Of a stretch of 64,000 nucleotides of DNA, positions 1 through 12,298 are shown one piece after another. Origin of the DNA: Seriola aureovittata (lineage: Eukaryota; Chordata; Actinopteri; Carangiformes; Carangidae); contig NC_079372.1 of the NCBI RefSeq assembly GCF_021018895.1, positions 20,417,237-20,481,236 of the forward strand, in the 5' to 3' direction. Each line of letters starts with the position of its first letter. The first letter of the stretch is position 1. A model generated the notes under the pieces. That model made no database searches. It was not told where the DNA came from and saw only the letters and a program-made list of their open reading frames with translations. The translations under genes and the position numbers were made by a program.

Positions 1-1369
1 TCCTATGGAAACTTTGGTCTAGCATTTGATTTCCCCGGCGCCGTACAATATATGGCGTCCTGTGCACCAACTGCCTGTGTCCAAAGTGATTTTACCTGGA
101 GACTCACGATGTTAGAGAGCTCTGTGTGAACCTGTGGTTGCGAACATTTAGTCTCACTTACGTAAACTGTCCAGTAAAAAAACTACAACTCGTCCTGAAG
201 TGAGAAGCTGGTGAATACTGTGCTGTTCCTTTGGGAAGAACTTGTATTTCTGTGTGTGGTTGTGGCACCATCTGCTCAAACTGTACATGAAAACAGAGTT
301 CAGCCCTAACCGACATCAATACTGAAACTGATTACAAAGATAGAAGTTTAATTTATGGGTGCCTTAGTTTCCGAATAATTTCCTTGAAATTAACAATTAT
401 ATAATTATATAATTTCTTCGGTACAAAGTTTACATGCAGCTGAAGATGAAAAATATGAAGTTTGCTTTTAAACAGCCACTTATAAAACTCTGGTTCACTC
501 TTACAAACTCAAATGAGGCAGCACTCACACCAAGCGGGCAAATTCCAATTTCTTTATAATTAGCACCAAATTACTGACTCTTGTCCAAGAAACTTCCCAA
601 AACTAACAAAGACTTTTTAATTAATTTTTAGGAAATAGGAAACTAAGGGACCCGTAAAATAAAGGGACACGCAGAGAGCTCATGTTCCAGGCCAGCTGGC
701 CTTTAACACTACAGGTGCCTGATGTTTTAAATTAGCAGTAGTTCAGGCACATCGATCTGAAAACTAATGCAGTTCAAATAAGATTTTGTACAGTTTCTTA
801 GCGCTCTACTTTGTCCATGTACCAGTGTTGTCTGTAATGTTGCAGATGGTTACTTATATGACACCAGTGTGGTATTAAATAACATCTTACCGACCTATCT
901 CTTTAATCTGACTTTTCATTTAGAGCAATATAATAGATTCAGTCTTTGTTTTTTAACCATTGGTTTCATATTTATTTTTCATCCCTTGTGTTTACTTTAT
1001 GTTATTGTGTTTTACTGATTTTTTCAAATTTGTTTTTAACTTTTTATTGTTTTGTCTTGCTACATGAAGCCATTTTAACTGCGTGTTTGTATGAAAGGTG
1101 CTATATAAATAAAGTTGAGTTGAGTTGTTTTTATGAGAAAATAATTCATGTCTTATTTGGTGAATTTGTTTAGAATGAGTGAGTTTATAAGTGTGCTGCA
1201 GGGATTTTTGTTTTACTTCATGAACACGTAGTATTTTACAGTAAATACTGTGTTTTGTTTTGTGGACTCACTAAGAACCTTTAGGTCGTTCTCTTGGGTT
1301 TTCATTACAACCTGTGCAACATGCATAAACAGATTTTTCAGCGCTTTTTGCAGACGCTCTGGAACACAC
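1..1369. other. cfap74 intron or 3' part; no secure exon
   Basis: No continuation of the cfap74 frame was found here. The required next exon must supply one base to finish the AG left at 1370. One open stretch (minus, about 3-75, after a GGACACAG acceptor) keeps phase but shows no recognisable ASH sequence. A LINE-type 3' tail occupies about 1040-1125. Confidence 0.5.
1040..1125 (+). mobile_element. L2-type LINE 3' tail
   Basis: The phrase GGTGCTATATAAATAAAG followed by GTTGA repeats is the usual 3' end of teleost L2-like LINEs. The same motif recurs at 16855-16911 and, inverted, at 31905-31945. Only the 3' end is present; there is no coding part. Confidence 0.6.
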
Positions 1370-3643
1370 CTGCTCTGCACCATGATGCTGTCTTGATAGA
1401 GGCGGTCAAACATGCAGATCTTCAGATCAATGCTGGGCTGAACCACCCACACAGGGATGCTGACGGCAGTGCCCCTCACCTGGATGGGTATCTGTGTGAA
1501 ACAACGAGTCTTCAATTGCAAATGATTTACATAAAATAACACTGATATGAACAAAAAATCTTGCTTTTCTATCTGTGACATTCACAAGACAATGAACATG
1601 TTGAGTCTTACTGGTTTGTTGGATGGGTCGGAGAACTTGATGTGGAAGTCTAGTGTGGCCTCTCCTGGAACAGTTGGAGTGAAAACAACCTCCAGTTTGA
1701 TGCTGTCAAAGGGTCCGATCTCCCCCTCTGTAACCTGAGGGAGGGGTACATCAAACAGAACAGGCAAACATTTGGTTCTAAAATATTTTATTTTACAGCT
1801 CAGTGTCTCTGAGAAAGATTCTACAATCACTCTAGAAGACAATGTTAAACAACCAGTTAAGCTTGGTAATGAACATCAGATGAACCCAGTGGAAATGTAA
1901 GCTCAGACTATGACCTCTACAGATTTTCGCTGAGCTTTATGAGCTTTCTCTGCTTGAATTCTGATGGTGAATTAATGCCCACAGGACAGAGTTTAGTTGA
2001 ACTGTTTTACTTCATGGCACAAAACCATTTCTGACCATATACAGGAAGCTGAATTCTCTCAGATGAGCAACTTTAAATGACAGTAAAATGACAGTGAAAG
2101 GTGGCGTGGGTCGTCTGCTCTGCTACAGAGCATCAAGCTTGTGAGAGCAATAATAACGAACTAGAGAGAGCATCTGCCTCAGTGCTGTGGAACCACGATA
2201 GCTTGATGGATAATCCACCATTTAAGACATCAGCCTTCAACCATAAATTGTGAAAGTATCAGTCGAGATGACAATGATCGAGCCGTTGGCATGCGGGCAC
2301 ACGCGGTACACACACCCAAAACAAGCACAGAGGGAGAGGCGATGCACCATTAGCTCCCTGCCAGAGAGATGTAATGTACCCTGAACTACTCCAGAACTTC
2401 ACATGGGCCACGAGGCACAAACAGCATCAGCGCTAAAACAACAGAGTCTTCCACAGACAGAGGGGATTGGCTCATCGGAGACAGAGCAGGTGTCTCTCTG
2501 GTCGTCCAATCACACCTGGTCAGATCCATCAGAAGCAGTTCGTTGAGTTCAATATCTTCATATATGACAATGTTCATACCAACAGCTGCAGAAGATCCTG
2601 AGCAAATATATCTCAATGATAAACAGATACATAATGTGTATGATATTTGATCTAAAGTTAGTTTAGTCCACGTGTATCTCAACACGACTGACAGGCTACA
2701 GCTACGCTAGCAGCTCTGTGAGGATGTGCCTTGGCACTGCACTGCTATGAGCTAAGTGCTAAGCACTTAACATGCTGTTGTTAAGGAGCTATAATGTTTA
2801 TTATGTTCACCATCTTAGTTTAGCATGCTAATTAGCACCAAACACAAACCTGATCTTTTGACCTGCTGTTGGTGTTTGAGGAAATGATCTAAGTGATATA
2901 GGATTCATCCTCTGAGGACTAAAAACGTCTGAACTAGATATTGATGTCAAGATGACGGCGCTCACCTGGTGCTCGATCTATTTACCTTTCATACTACTAC
3001 TACTTACATTTCCTAGACTGAAGTCATTGGTGTCGGGGGGGCTCTCGTCTTCCTGGGCCTCTGCATCGGTGGACACACAAGCCTCAGGGACGGCCTCTGG
3101 AGCGGCAGCTGAAGCCTCTGACACTGTCACACATCGACACACAAAAAAATTCAACCAGATGGTGGCAGCGTCACCATCGTCAGTACTATCATACCGTAAT
3201 AGGTAAACTTTTTCCTGTTGGCAGAGAGAGCATGCACTTCACATAGTTCTTAAATATGAGAGAGGGATGAGCAGACGTCATGAGAATCCTGACAGGTGTA
3301 AATAAATAAAGTACCACTAAAAGCAAGAATCTCAACACTAAATCTGATGTGACGTATGTGATGTAAAAAACAAAGCTTCAGTCCAAAATGTAACATCAGC
3401 AGCCGGTTGGCCAAGAACAACCTCTCTTCACAATGGCAGGTGAAAAAAAGAAAATAGAAAGAGCCACTTCAACACAGTTTTTTCCCAAAACTAGCAGAGC
3501 AGAAGTAAAAGACTGAACAGCTTATCAAAGCATCAGTGGAGGAAAGTGCTGAGTGCAGCGATGAGACTTCAGATCTGAGAGAACATAAAAGAGAAGAAGC
3601 CTCCTTGGCACCAGCTGTGAGAGCAAGGTGAACCCTCTGCTTA

Positions 3644-3678
<35 letters not shown>

Positions 3679-4309
3679 CTTTTGCTTTTCTTATTATAAG
3701 AACCAAATGTCCTAACAGGAATAGAAAGATGAGGAAAATCACACAGTTACTCTGTCACTGTTGCATATAAATCATTTTCAAATAGATCTAATGTTGTTTG
3801 TTTTTTCAATACAAAATATCATAAAACAAGATTATCAGTTTACAGCTATGCTAGTGGCTCTGTGGGGCTGAGCATTCCTTTGAGCTACATGCTAATGTCA
3901 ACATGCTAACATGGTCATAATGACAATGCTAACTAGCTGATGTTTAGTGGGCATCAGTGTTCGTCTTAGTTTAGCATTTTAGCACTAAACACAAAGTACA
4001 GCTGAGGTTGATGGACACATCGTTAGTTTTGTATGTGTTTGGTTATAAACCAACCTATTAAACAAATTAAAATGTTGACCTTATGATAACACTAAAGGAA
4101 CAGCTTTCAGATCACCAAATATATGGATGTATGTGTGATAATATATAAGGATTCATCCTGATGGGAACATGAATGTCTGTATGAAAAATTCATGGCAATC
4201 CATCCAGTAGTTGTTGAGACATTTCCATTTCAACCAAAGTGGTGGATTGATGAACATACAATATACAACATACTGCTGATTACAAAAAGACTATTATTAC
4301 TAAAAAAAA

Positions 4310-4349
<40 letters not shown>

Positions 4350-7300
4350 TGGGTGAAAAATATCAGCTTCAAACATATTTTGTAAGGCACAAGGTTGTTT
4401 TAGGACGGGTGCTTGGTACTTGGACAAGGGGGAAAAGAATGTAGAGACAGTCCCAGATTTAGTAGTATCGGTCAGGTTCAGAAGGGCTGGGGCTTAAATG
4501 TGCAAGTACAAGTTCAGGTTTCATTCTTGGGTCCATGCAGGACTCTAGTTCACGGTATAAACTGGTTCTTAATATGTAAGATACCTTCGTGTGGTTTCTC
4601 TTGCTGCGACGCCTCAGAAAGCTCCTGACTCTCTTCTTGCTTTGGTTGGATTCCTCCGGTGGACGCGGATGCAGAGCTCTTTCGACTGTCAGATGTTGTG
4701 TTTTGACTGCTTGTCTCCTGTCAGCCAAATACACATTGGCATTATTTAGCTTTTACACATGAGAGTTTATTCATATGATTGTCTTTAGACCTGGTAATGT
4801 TGACCGACTACACACTCCAGTCACCCTGGTCTCTAACTCAGCTGTAGCTGCAATGAAATTCACTCCAACACGCTATTGAAAGTCTGACCTGGCACGTGTG
4901 GGCAGAGTCCTGAGATGGCAGCTGGACACGGACGGCTTCTGGACTGAGACGTGTGGAGGTGTCCAGGCTGAAGAGTGTGGCCAGCGCACCCTTGTTGGTC
5001 AAGGTGAAAGTCCGTGAAATAGTCTGGCCCACCACGTGTGAACCGAAGTTGATTAACTGGCTGTCAACCTCCAGCTAGAGAGACGATATATTCACATGCA
5101 GTAATTATCATACGCAGTAATAAGCTGCCAGCTTCGGTACATAGTTTTACATACATTAATACATATACGTGAATTGATTAAATAAGACACAGAGTATAAT
5201 TAGACTGTTATATTGGGATAGATAGGCAGTCAGTGCTGTTTTTCAATAATCATTGTTCCTACTTGGCAACTATATTTGCCAACAAAATCCATCTTACATT
5301 AACAGGTATTCCTGTACAGCAAGAAAAAAATGTCCTTTCAAGACAGACAGAACGCTATGAGACAATTACAGAGTCATTTATAATGTCCAGTAGTTGTCTC
5401 CAGGTTGGCGACTGCACACTACTCACATCACATTTCTTTATGGTGCATTTGACAGGCACAGAGAAGGGACCTGCTGCTGATGCAAACCGAAGCTCTCCTT
5501 CCAGGTCCTCGTTGATCTGTAATGGATCAGATAATGGAACAATGCGTTGCTTCAAAACAGCGTCAGCCACATTGCATTTAGTTCTGAATGAAGGTTTGAC
5601 TGTAGATTAAACATCAGATGTTTGATTCTAAAACAAAAGAGTGGAGCGACAAGAGAAAACACATGATGACTTGGCTGAGAAGAATCAGTTGTAACAGCTG
5701 TTTGCACGAAGTTCATTCTCTCTAAGATTATTTTTTTCGAGGTACACTTCATTATCTCATTTATCTAATTTGTTAACTAAACCCATCTATGCTCAGCTTT
5801 GTTCCAATTGAGCAAAATGCTGATACGCAGAAGCAAATTTCACGTTTAAACGGCATCAACGCCACTGAAAAAACAGGCAGATGCTATTTGCACCCAGGGT
5901 GAATAGCAAATGTGGCTATTTACACCTGAGTGTTAAAGCTCTCCTGGACAAAAAAAGTATTTTGGTGCCAAAACCTTTCCAAACTGAAACTGAAACTTAA
6001 AGATAAAAGAACAAACTGAAATTTATGGCGCTTATTAAACAGCGCACTGCAACAACATGTGCCGTGGTTTACGCCATTTTTTAACGGTGCAAAGCCATTG
6101 AGTGTTTCTTATGGGTATAAATAGCTGAATTGTTAATGCATGACAATTCTCACCCAGATGCAAAAAGACACTACAAAAGAAAAAGAAAAGAAAAAACCCT
6201 ATGAGTCTATTAACGGCAGCATGTAGTGTAGGTGTAGTGGGAGTAGTGATGTGACTAACCATAGGTTGGAAAACAGCCTGCATGTCACAGGACATCCCAG
6301 CACATAAAAAACCAGGAGGCTCAAAGCTGAAACACAGAGCACAGGGAGTTATGAATAAGGCAATTTGCATTTTTCATAATATTGCTGCTCCTATTATTCA
6401 GCTTGATATTACACATTTGAGAGGTTGAGGTGATATTGCTCAGAGTAAAATACTTTATTTAATAGACGTGTTTCTGATGATTAACAGAATGTAAAAGCAC
6501 TGTTTGCTTGTGTGTTGGTACATGTGTTGGAGTCTTTGCAAGGCCTCACATGCAGAGCAATAACACAAGACTCAAAGGAAACGTGATGATTTTAAAGCTA
6601 CATAAAAAGAAAAAAAGATCAGCAGCTTCAGAGGAAATGCTGATATGTGATGAATCTTCTGAGAGCGGAGAAGATGAGCGTTAACTGAGGTCATGGGTCA
6701 ACTTGATGCTCAGGCACAGAAAACAAAGAGAGGAAAAAGCTGTTGCTCCATATGAAAACACTGCAGTGTGGAACAGAATGGTCTGGTATTTAATTCACAG
6801 CCAAATCTTTTTATAACGCACTGCATAACGTACCGGGAACCTAAAGAAACACGAGCACTGTGAGCTATTTCAAAGCAACATGTGTATCTCACGGCACATG
6901 TTGTATGCCAACCCTAATGCTGCCCTGAGGAGCTGGATAACTCGCCGCCCTTCCAGAGACACAAGAAGAGGCCACGGTCAATACGAACATGGCAGCCAGC
7001 CAGAGCAGCAGAGAGGATTCTCAAGATTCAACACATAAACAAAAATGTTAGACATTTGCAACCGTGAGCAATAATTAGGAAGCAGCAACAGTTAGAGAAT
7101 ATAATGGATTAGTAGATCTTATTAATGGTGTCATTCTTTTACAAAGTTAGAAAATTTGAAATCAAAGAACAGTCATGCAGCAGCTACTTTGTCATGCACA
7201 GATAATGAGGTATCTTCTGATGTTTTGGCCTGAAGGTGACACAGGACGAAAGCCGAGTGTCCAAAATGGAAAAGGGTTCATATGAGTTTTTCTTTCTTTT

Positions 7301-10300
7301 TTCTTTTTTTTCACATCAACTTTTCTAACTCTGTAAAGAAGGAAAAGAAATACCATGGTTTTCGTTCTCTGGCTATGAGGTGCTCCAGTCAGTCGCTCAC
7401 TACAAAAATTGACAGCATGTCTCCTAGCAACGCCGGCTCTCCGATGTCAATCAAACAGTGGCATGGGAAACGGCCCTCAACAAGCCTGAAGCTGAAACTG
7501 TTTAAACAAACGTGTCCAAAAACAATTTTACCCTCTTATGAAAAATAGAAAAGGATGAATAATTGCTGCAATTTCATGTGAGTTTATATTTTAGAGTTGA
7601 AGTTTTTCTTTTACTTCAAAACAATTTAAGTACAGACACAAAGGATCTGTATATGTATGGATGATTACAGTATGTAAATACATGTATAGTTTTAAAAGAC
7701 AAAAAAATTTTGGCAAAACAAGTTCAACAATATCAGAAATGTAGCTGCTGAAGACATTTTAAAGCTCCATATTTTCTTCTTCTTCTGTATTTTATTTTGA
7801 AGTGTTGATCCATAAGAAGATATATTTGTTGTTTTAAGAAAACAAAAGCCATCTCAGTGTAGTTTTAAATCTCCTCTATCAGGCTTCTCTCTGGAGCTCT
7901 AGTAACAACAGGTCGGTGAGCCAATCAGAAGAGAGGAGGCTCTGAGCCTCTCTTCTGATTGGCTGACTGTTTTCTGAGTGATCGAATAAAAATAAAGCAG
8001 ATTTCAAGCAAAAACACTTCAAAGAAACCAAATCCTGCAAGGTTTGGATGGTGGGTCCAGGTGGGCGGGGCTTGGTGACTGCTTTGTTGTGACATCACAA
8101 AGTTCCAGAAGCCATGACTCCTGGTTTTAAGGCTCAGTGTCTGACTACAGGCTGTGTGCATTTCTCTGTGGACTGAGGCTTTGATACTTTCACAGTATTA
8201 ATATAGAACCTAGACCTGATCTATAATCACACTACACATGGACAGAGACCTTTATACTATATGGACCTTTAACTGCAACAGAGAAATGATAGAGACATGA
8301 AGCAACTGAAACGTGACTCAGGCAAAAATTTACACAACACTTCAGTGGAAATTGTTATGAAGTAGATGGTTGAAAACATATAGAGACCATCAATCCTGTG
8401 AGATGACTATAACCACAAAGCATTTTAAGAATTGATATTAGCCTCTTCTGAAACAGGCATGAAGCTCTTTTGATAAAGACCTCTAAAGGCACTTTACGCA
8501 TGGTTGTTGCATAGCTGGAGACATTTATCATAAATTCCTCAATATTTGCACACACTTGCAAATGAAAAAATACTTTGAAAAACAGTAAAACTCTGACATA
8601 ATTAACTATCAGTGCATACTGTTATCAGCACCACTGGGCAGTGGAGCATTAGGTTGGGTTTAAGCCAGTTGTTTGAAGTTGCTGGTCCAGCTGTCGGGTG
8701 AAGAACTTGGACCAGGCTGTGCTGAAGCTGCCGTCCAGCTCACCACTGTGACCTGGACGTGTATGAAAGGATTCCACCTGGTTGAGTAAGTCTGGTGGTA
8801 ATTATAAATATCAGATTGTACTTTTATCAGTTTTTTTCTTTCTTGGCTAATTTCCTCCCTTAATGGTGCCATTCTTCTTTTTCCTAGCTTCAACACAGGT
8901 GGTATGAAAAGACGTGAAGAAAAATAGAGCAGCTCACTTGGGATTAAACGCATGTGAGGCAGTGTTTCAAGAAGCCTGCTACAGCCCTATATAAAGTGCT
9001 GCAATTGAGGCCATACTGTACAGTATATCCATCGCAGTACACTGAAGCGATGGAGCCGAGACCATGGCTGTACAGTATTACTGACTGTGCCCTGTGCTCT
9101 ATTATACATTCTCCTACAGTAAATCAATATCCATTCACAGTTCATCGTTCAGTTCAACAGAGCTAAAACACACAATCTACAGTTGAAGCATCAACACTCC
9201 AACAATGCGTGCGAGTATTACCTACACAGTATAATCTTGCTGTTGTACTTGTACTCTTATTGTTTCTGTTTGCATGTGGTGGCGACATCATAATGCAGAT
9301 CTCTGTAGTGCAGTTTAAGGAACCATTTGAAAGCCATGTGAACATATGTGGATTGTTTTAAATACAAATAATGGATTTAAAGGAGTTTTGACTGACGCTC
9401 ATATTACATTATTTCTTTATGGAGTGCTAGACGGACTACCAGAGAAGATGAATAAAACAAGCTGAGTTAAGTGCAGCATGGATTTCTGATGTCAGACACT
9501 AAAATAAATTTCATGCAAATGAGAATATGACAAGGCCTTTACAACTATCTTTATCTGGCTGGTTTCAACAGGACACAACCATAACACTGGTATACATATG
9601 ACTGTCAAGGTTCTGTTTCACAGCCGCAAAGTCCTTCAGACAAATCAAAATGCTGATACACCACTTTACCTCGAACAAGGGTCGAACAAGATATAATTTG
9701 ACCTCCAGCTAAAATTCAATGGAGGTTTGTATAGGAGGCAAACAGACTGCAAATCTGACAGTATGCACTTCTGAATACAACAAGTGCAGGAAGCTCTACT
9801 TGCTCAGATCAGGACAGACAGGATGCAAAATGAAACACTGAATCTTCTCCTGGCATGATTTGGACCAAATTAAACAAAGTGTAGGTGTGATTGCACCTCG
9901 GATTTTTTGGAGAGTACCACCCTTTCTACTATAGTCTCAGGTTTTATCTGCAGATCATGGAGGGGTGTCTTCCTCTCAGACAGTCACTTCCAATACATGC
10001 ACAGAAGTGACACTAATTGCAAAAACACAGCTTCCACACAATGGCTTTTCACTGAGCCTGGCAAGCCTGGGCTGTTGTGGTTTTTTGTCCCAGTGGTGAA
10101 TAGATACAGCAGAGCCCATTCTGGCACAAATGCACCTACACGAGGGGAGGTGGGCGGGGGGGGATGGGAAGCCATATTTAGAAATTCAGGGGGCGTGTAG
10201 GGAACTATGGGCTGGTGTGAAAAAGCCCAGTGTGTTTCTGGTTCACGTTTCTCTCTCCTGCTGTGTTTGATGTTTAGCTGGGTGAGCCACGGAGGCTTTG

Positions 10301-12238
10301 GAGTTGTCACGACTGATGTCAATATTGTCGGTTTTTAATGTGTGAATAACCAGCAGGTTTTACACACAGCAGACACTGAATAGTGAGAGGAGGTACGTGT
10401 GAACGGTACGGTGGCAGAGACAGGTGAATTTACCAACATGTGTAGATACAATTCAGCTTTTAAATTTCACGTTTCCTCACCGCAGATTATATTATTCCTA
10501 TACTAGTTTGCCAATGATGCTGTTGCAGCTACAGTGGTTGGATACGAAATACACAGTAAATTCACAAGATTCACAAAAACACAACAAAGCTAAACCAAGA
10601 CAGTCTGATGGACCCGGTGTACTGGGAGAAGTGAAGCTGGTCTGACAGCTGCCCACCGCAGTTGTAAACGCTTACAGGATAATGGCACATTGAAATTCCC
10701 GTCATATCCAAAGACTCTTGTGTCAGTTGCTTTAATGATATCACCATAAGATGACCTGACTGAGAGTGAGGGGAAGAGTACCACACGCAGGAAACAACAG
10801 ACATGTCTGCTGGCGTGGTGCAGTACATTCACTTCTTGTTTTACTTTTGAGATGAAACCACTCTGAATGTTTATCTGACATGCTGAAACAAAGCGTGAGA
10901 GTAGCACAAGCAGAGAAGGTCAGTAAACCAGCTCAGTGATGTCAGTTAAAACAATATCTGTCTACAGTTTGCTGACATTAGCTGACATTAGCCGCTATTA
11001 GTCCTGATCCAGGACTTTCCTTCAACGTTACACAATCAGATCTCCCTGAACCTGGATATTTGAGTCACTCAGTGCTCATACATTTTATTTTTATTGTTGG
11101 ATAACTGACTTAGGGTCAGCACACAGGACACAGAAATGAGAACCGGCAGGTGTAATGAAAATAAAATCAAATTACTAAGACTACAAAACACTTTTCCCAT
11201 TAAAGTCAATACAAATCATATAAAATCAAAGGTGTTATAGGATGTTTTTTTTGGAGTGCTGCTCAGCTGCAGAGAACTCGGTGCTGCCACTGGTGGCTGG
11301 AAGCTGTACTACAACAATAATACTCATTTTGTCTTCTTTGCATACTCTGGCCACCGGTCCAGTTGAGCATTATTAAGAAATCCTGCACCATCTTTTATTT
11401 TAATGGAAATAAACTTTCCTTATCTTCATATTGTGTGTTTTTATTAGTTTGCCTGATGTCTGATGACATCTTTTTTTCTTACGACTGCCTTCCATCTGGT
11501 GTGTTCAGATTTTCATCATTCTTCCCATCACAAATTTCATGAGCTACAAAGTTACAAAAATGTCCATAAAAAACCCAACAGCATGACCGTGCTGAACAGA
11601 GTAATGGTGTGTTTTAAAGCTGATTAATTTGTAAAAAACAGAAATAAATAAATATCCTATTCTGCCATTTATGACAGTGAATAATGAATACAGTGACAAA
11701 CAGTTGCAGCGGGAAACCAAATAAGCTTTGTCATGATGGAAGAAATTATTTAGATTTTTTATATCTAGTACTAATTAATTTAAGGTTGAAAGTAAACAAC
11801 AGGCAGCACCTGTTATGTTTCAGGAGTACCTACAAATAAAATCTGTATAATCATGATAAATCTGAGGAGTGACTGACTGTTCTGTGTCTCAGTGACATGA
11901 CGGGGAGATACAAGAGAGTGAGTGGGTATAATGTACAATATACAGTATGTGTGCATTCAGCCGTTTGGTAAGAAAGCACGTGTTGGCTACATGTGAGTTC
12001 AGAATTGAGGACTAGAAGGTGATATGTTCAGACAAGTGGTCCAGCACGAAGGCTCGAGAACAGCATCGCTGGTTTCTAACTGACCCTGCTGTAGCCTGGG
12101 AGATTCTTCACTCAGTCAGGCAGAAAGAGGAGAGATGAAGAAACCACATCAAGTCACGGGGGAGCTGATGGGAAAGTGATACACAGCGAGTGACCTGGAG
12201 AACAATGCATCTCTGCTCGGCCTGTAGGCTGCTGGCAG

Positions 12239-12298
<60 letters not shown>

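Noticed and set aside
3..130. Minus-strand open stretches near the left edge as the next cfap74 exon
   Set aside because: Only one acceptor keeps phase with the AG left at 1370, and its translation shows no ASH-like sequence. The next exon is more likely off the window.
1213..1369. Read-through of the last visible cfap74 exon into a terminal exon (CVPERLQKAL...)
   Set aside because: A good AG|GTGTGT donor lies at 1369/1370 and the protein is far shorter than the family, so the exon is internal.
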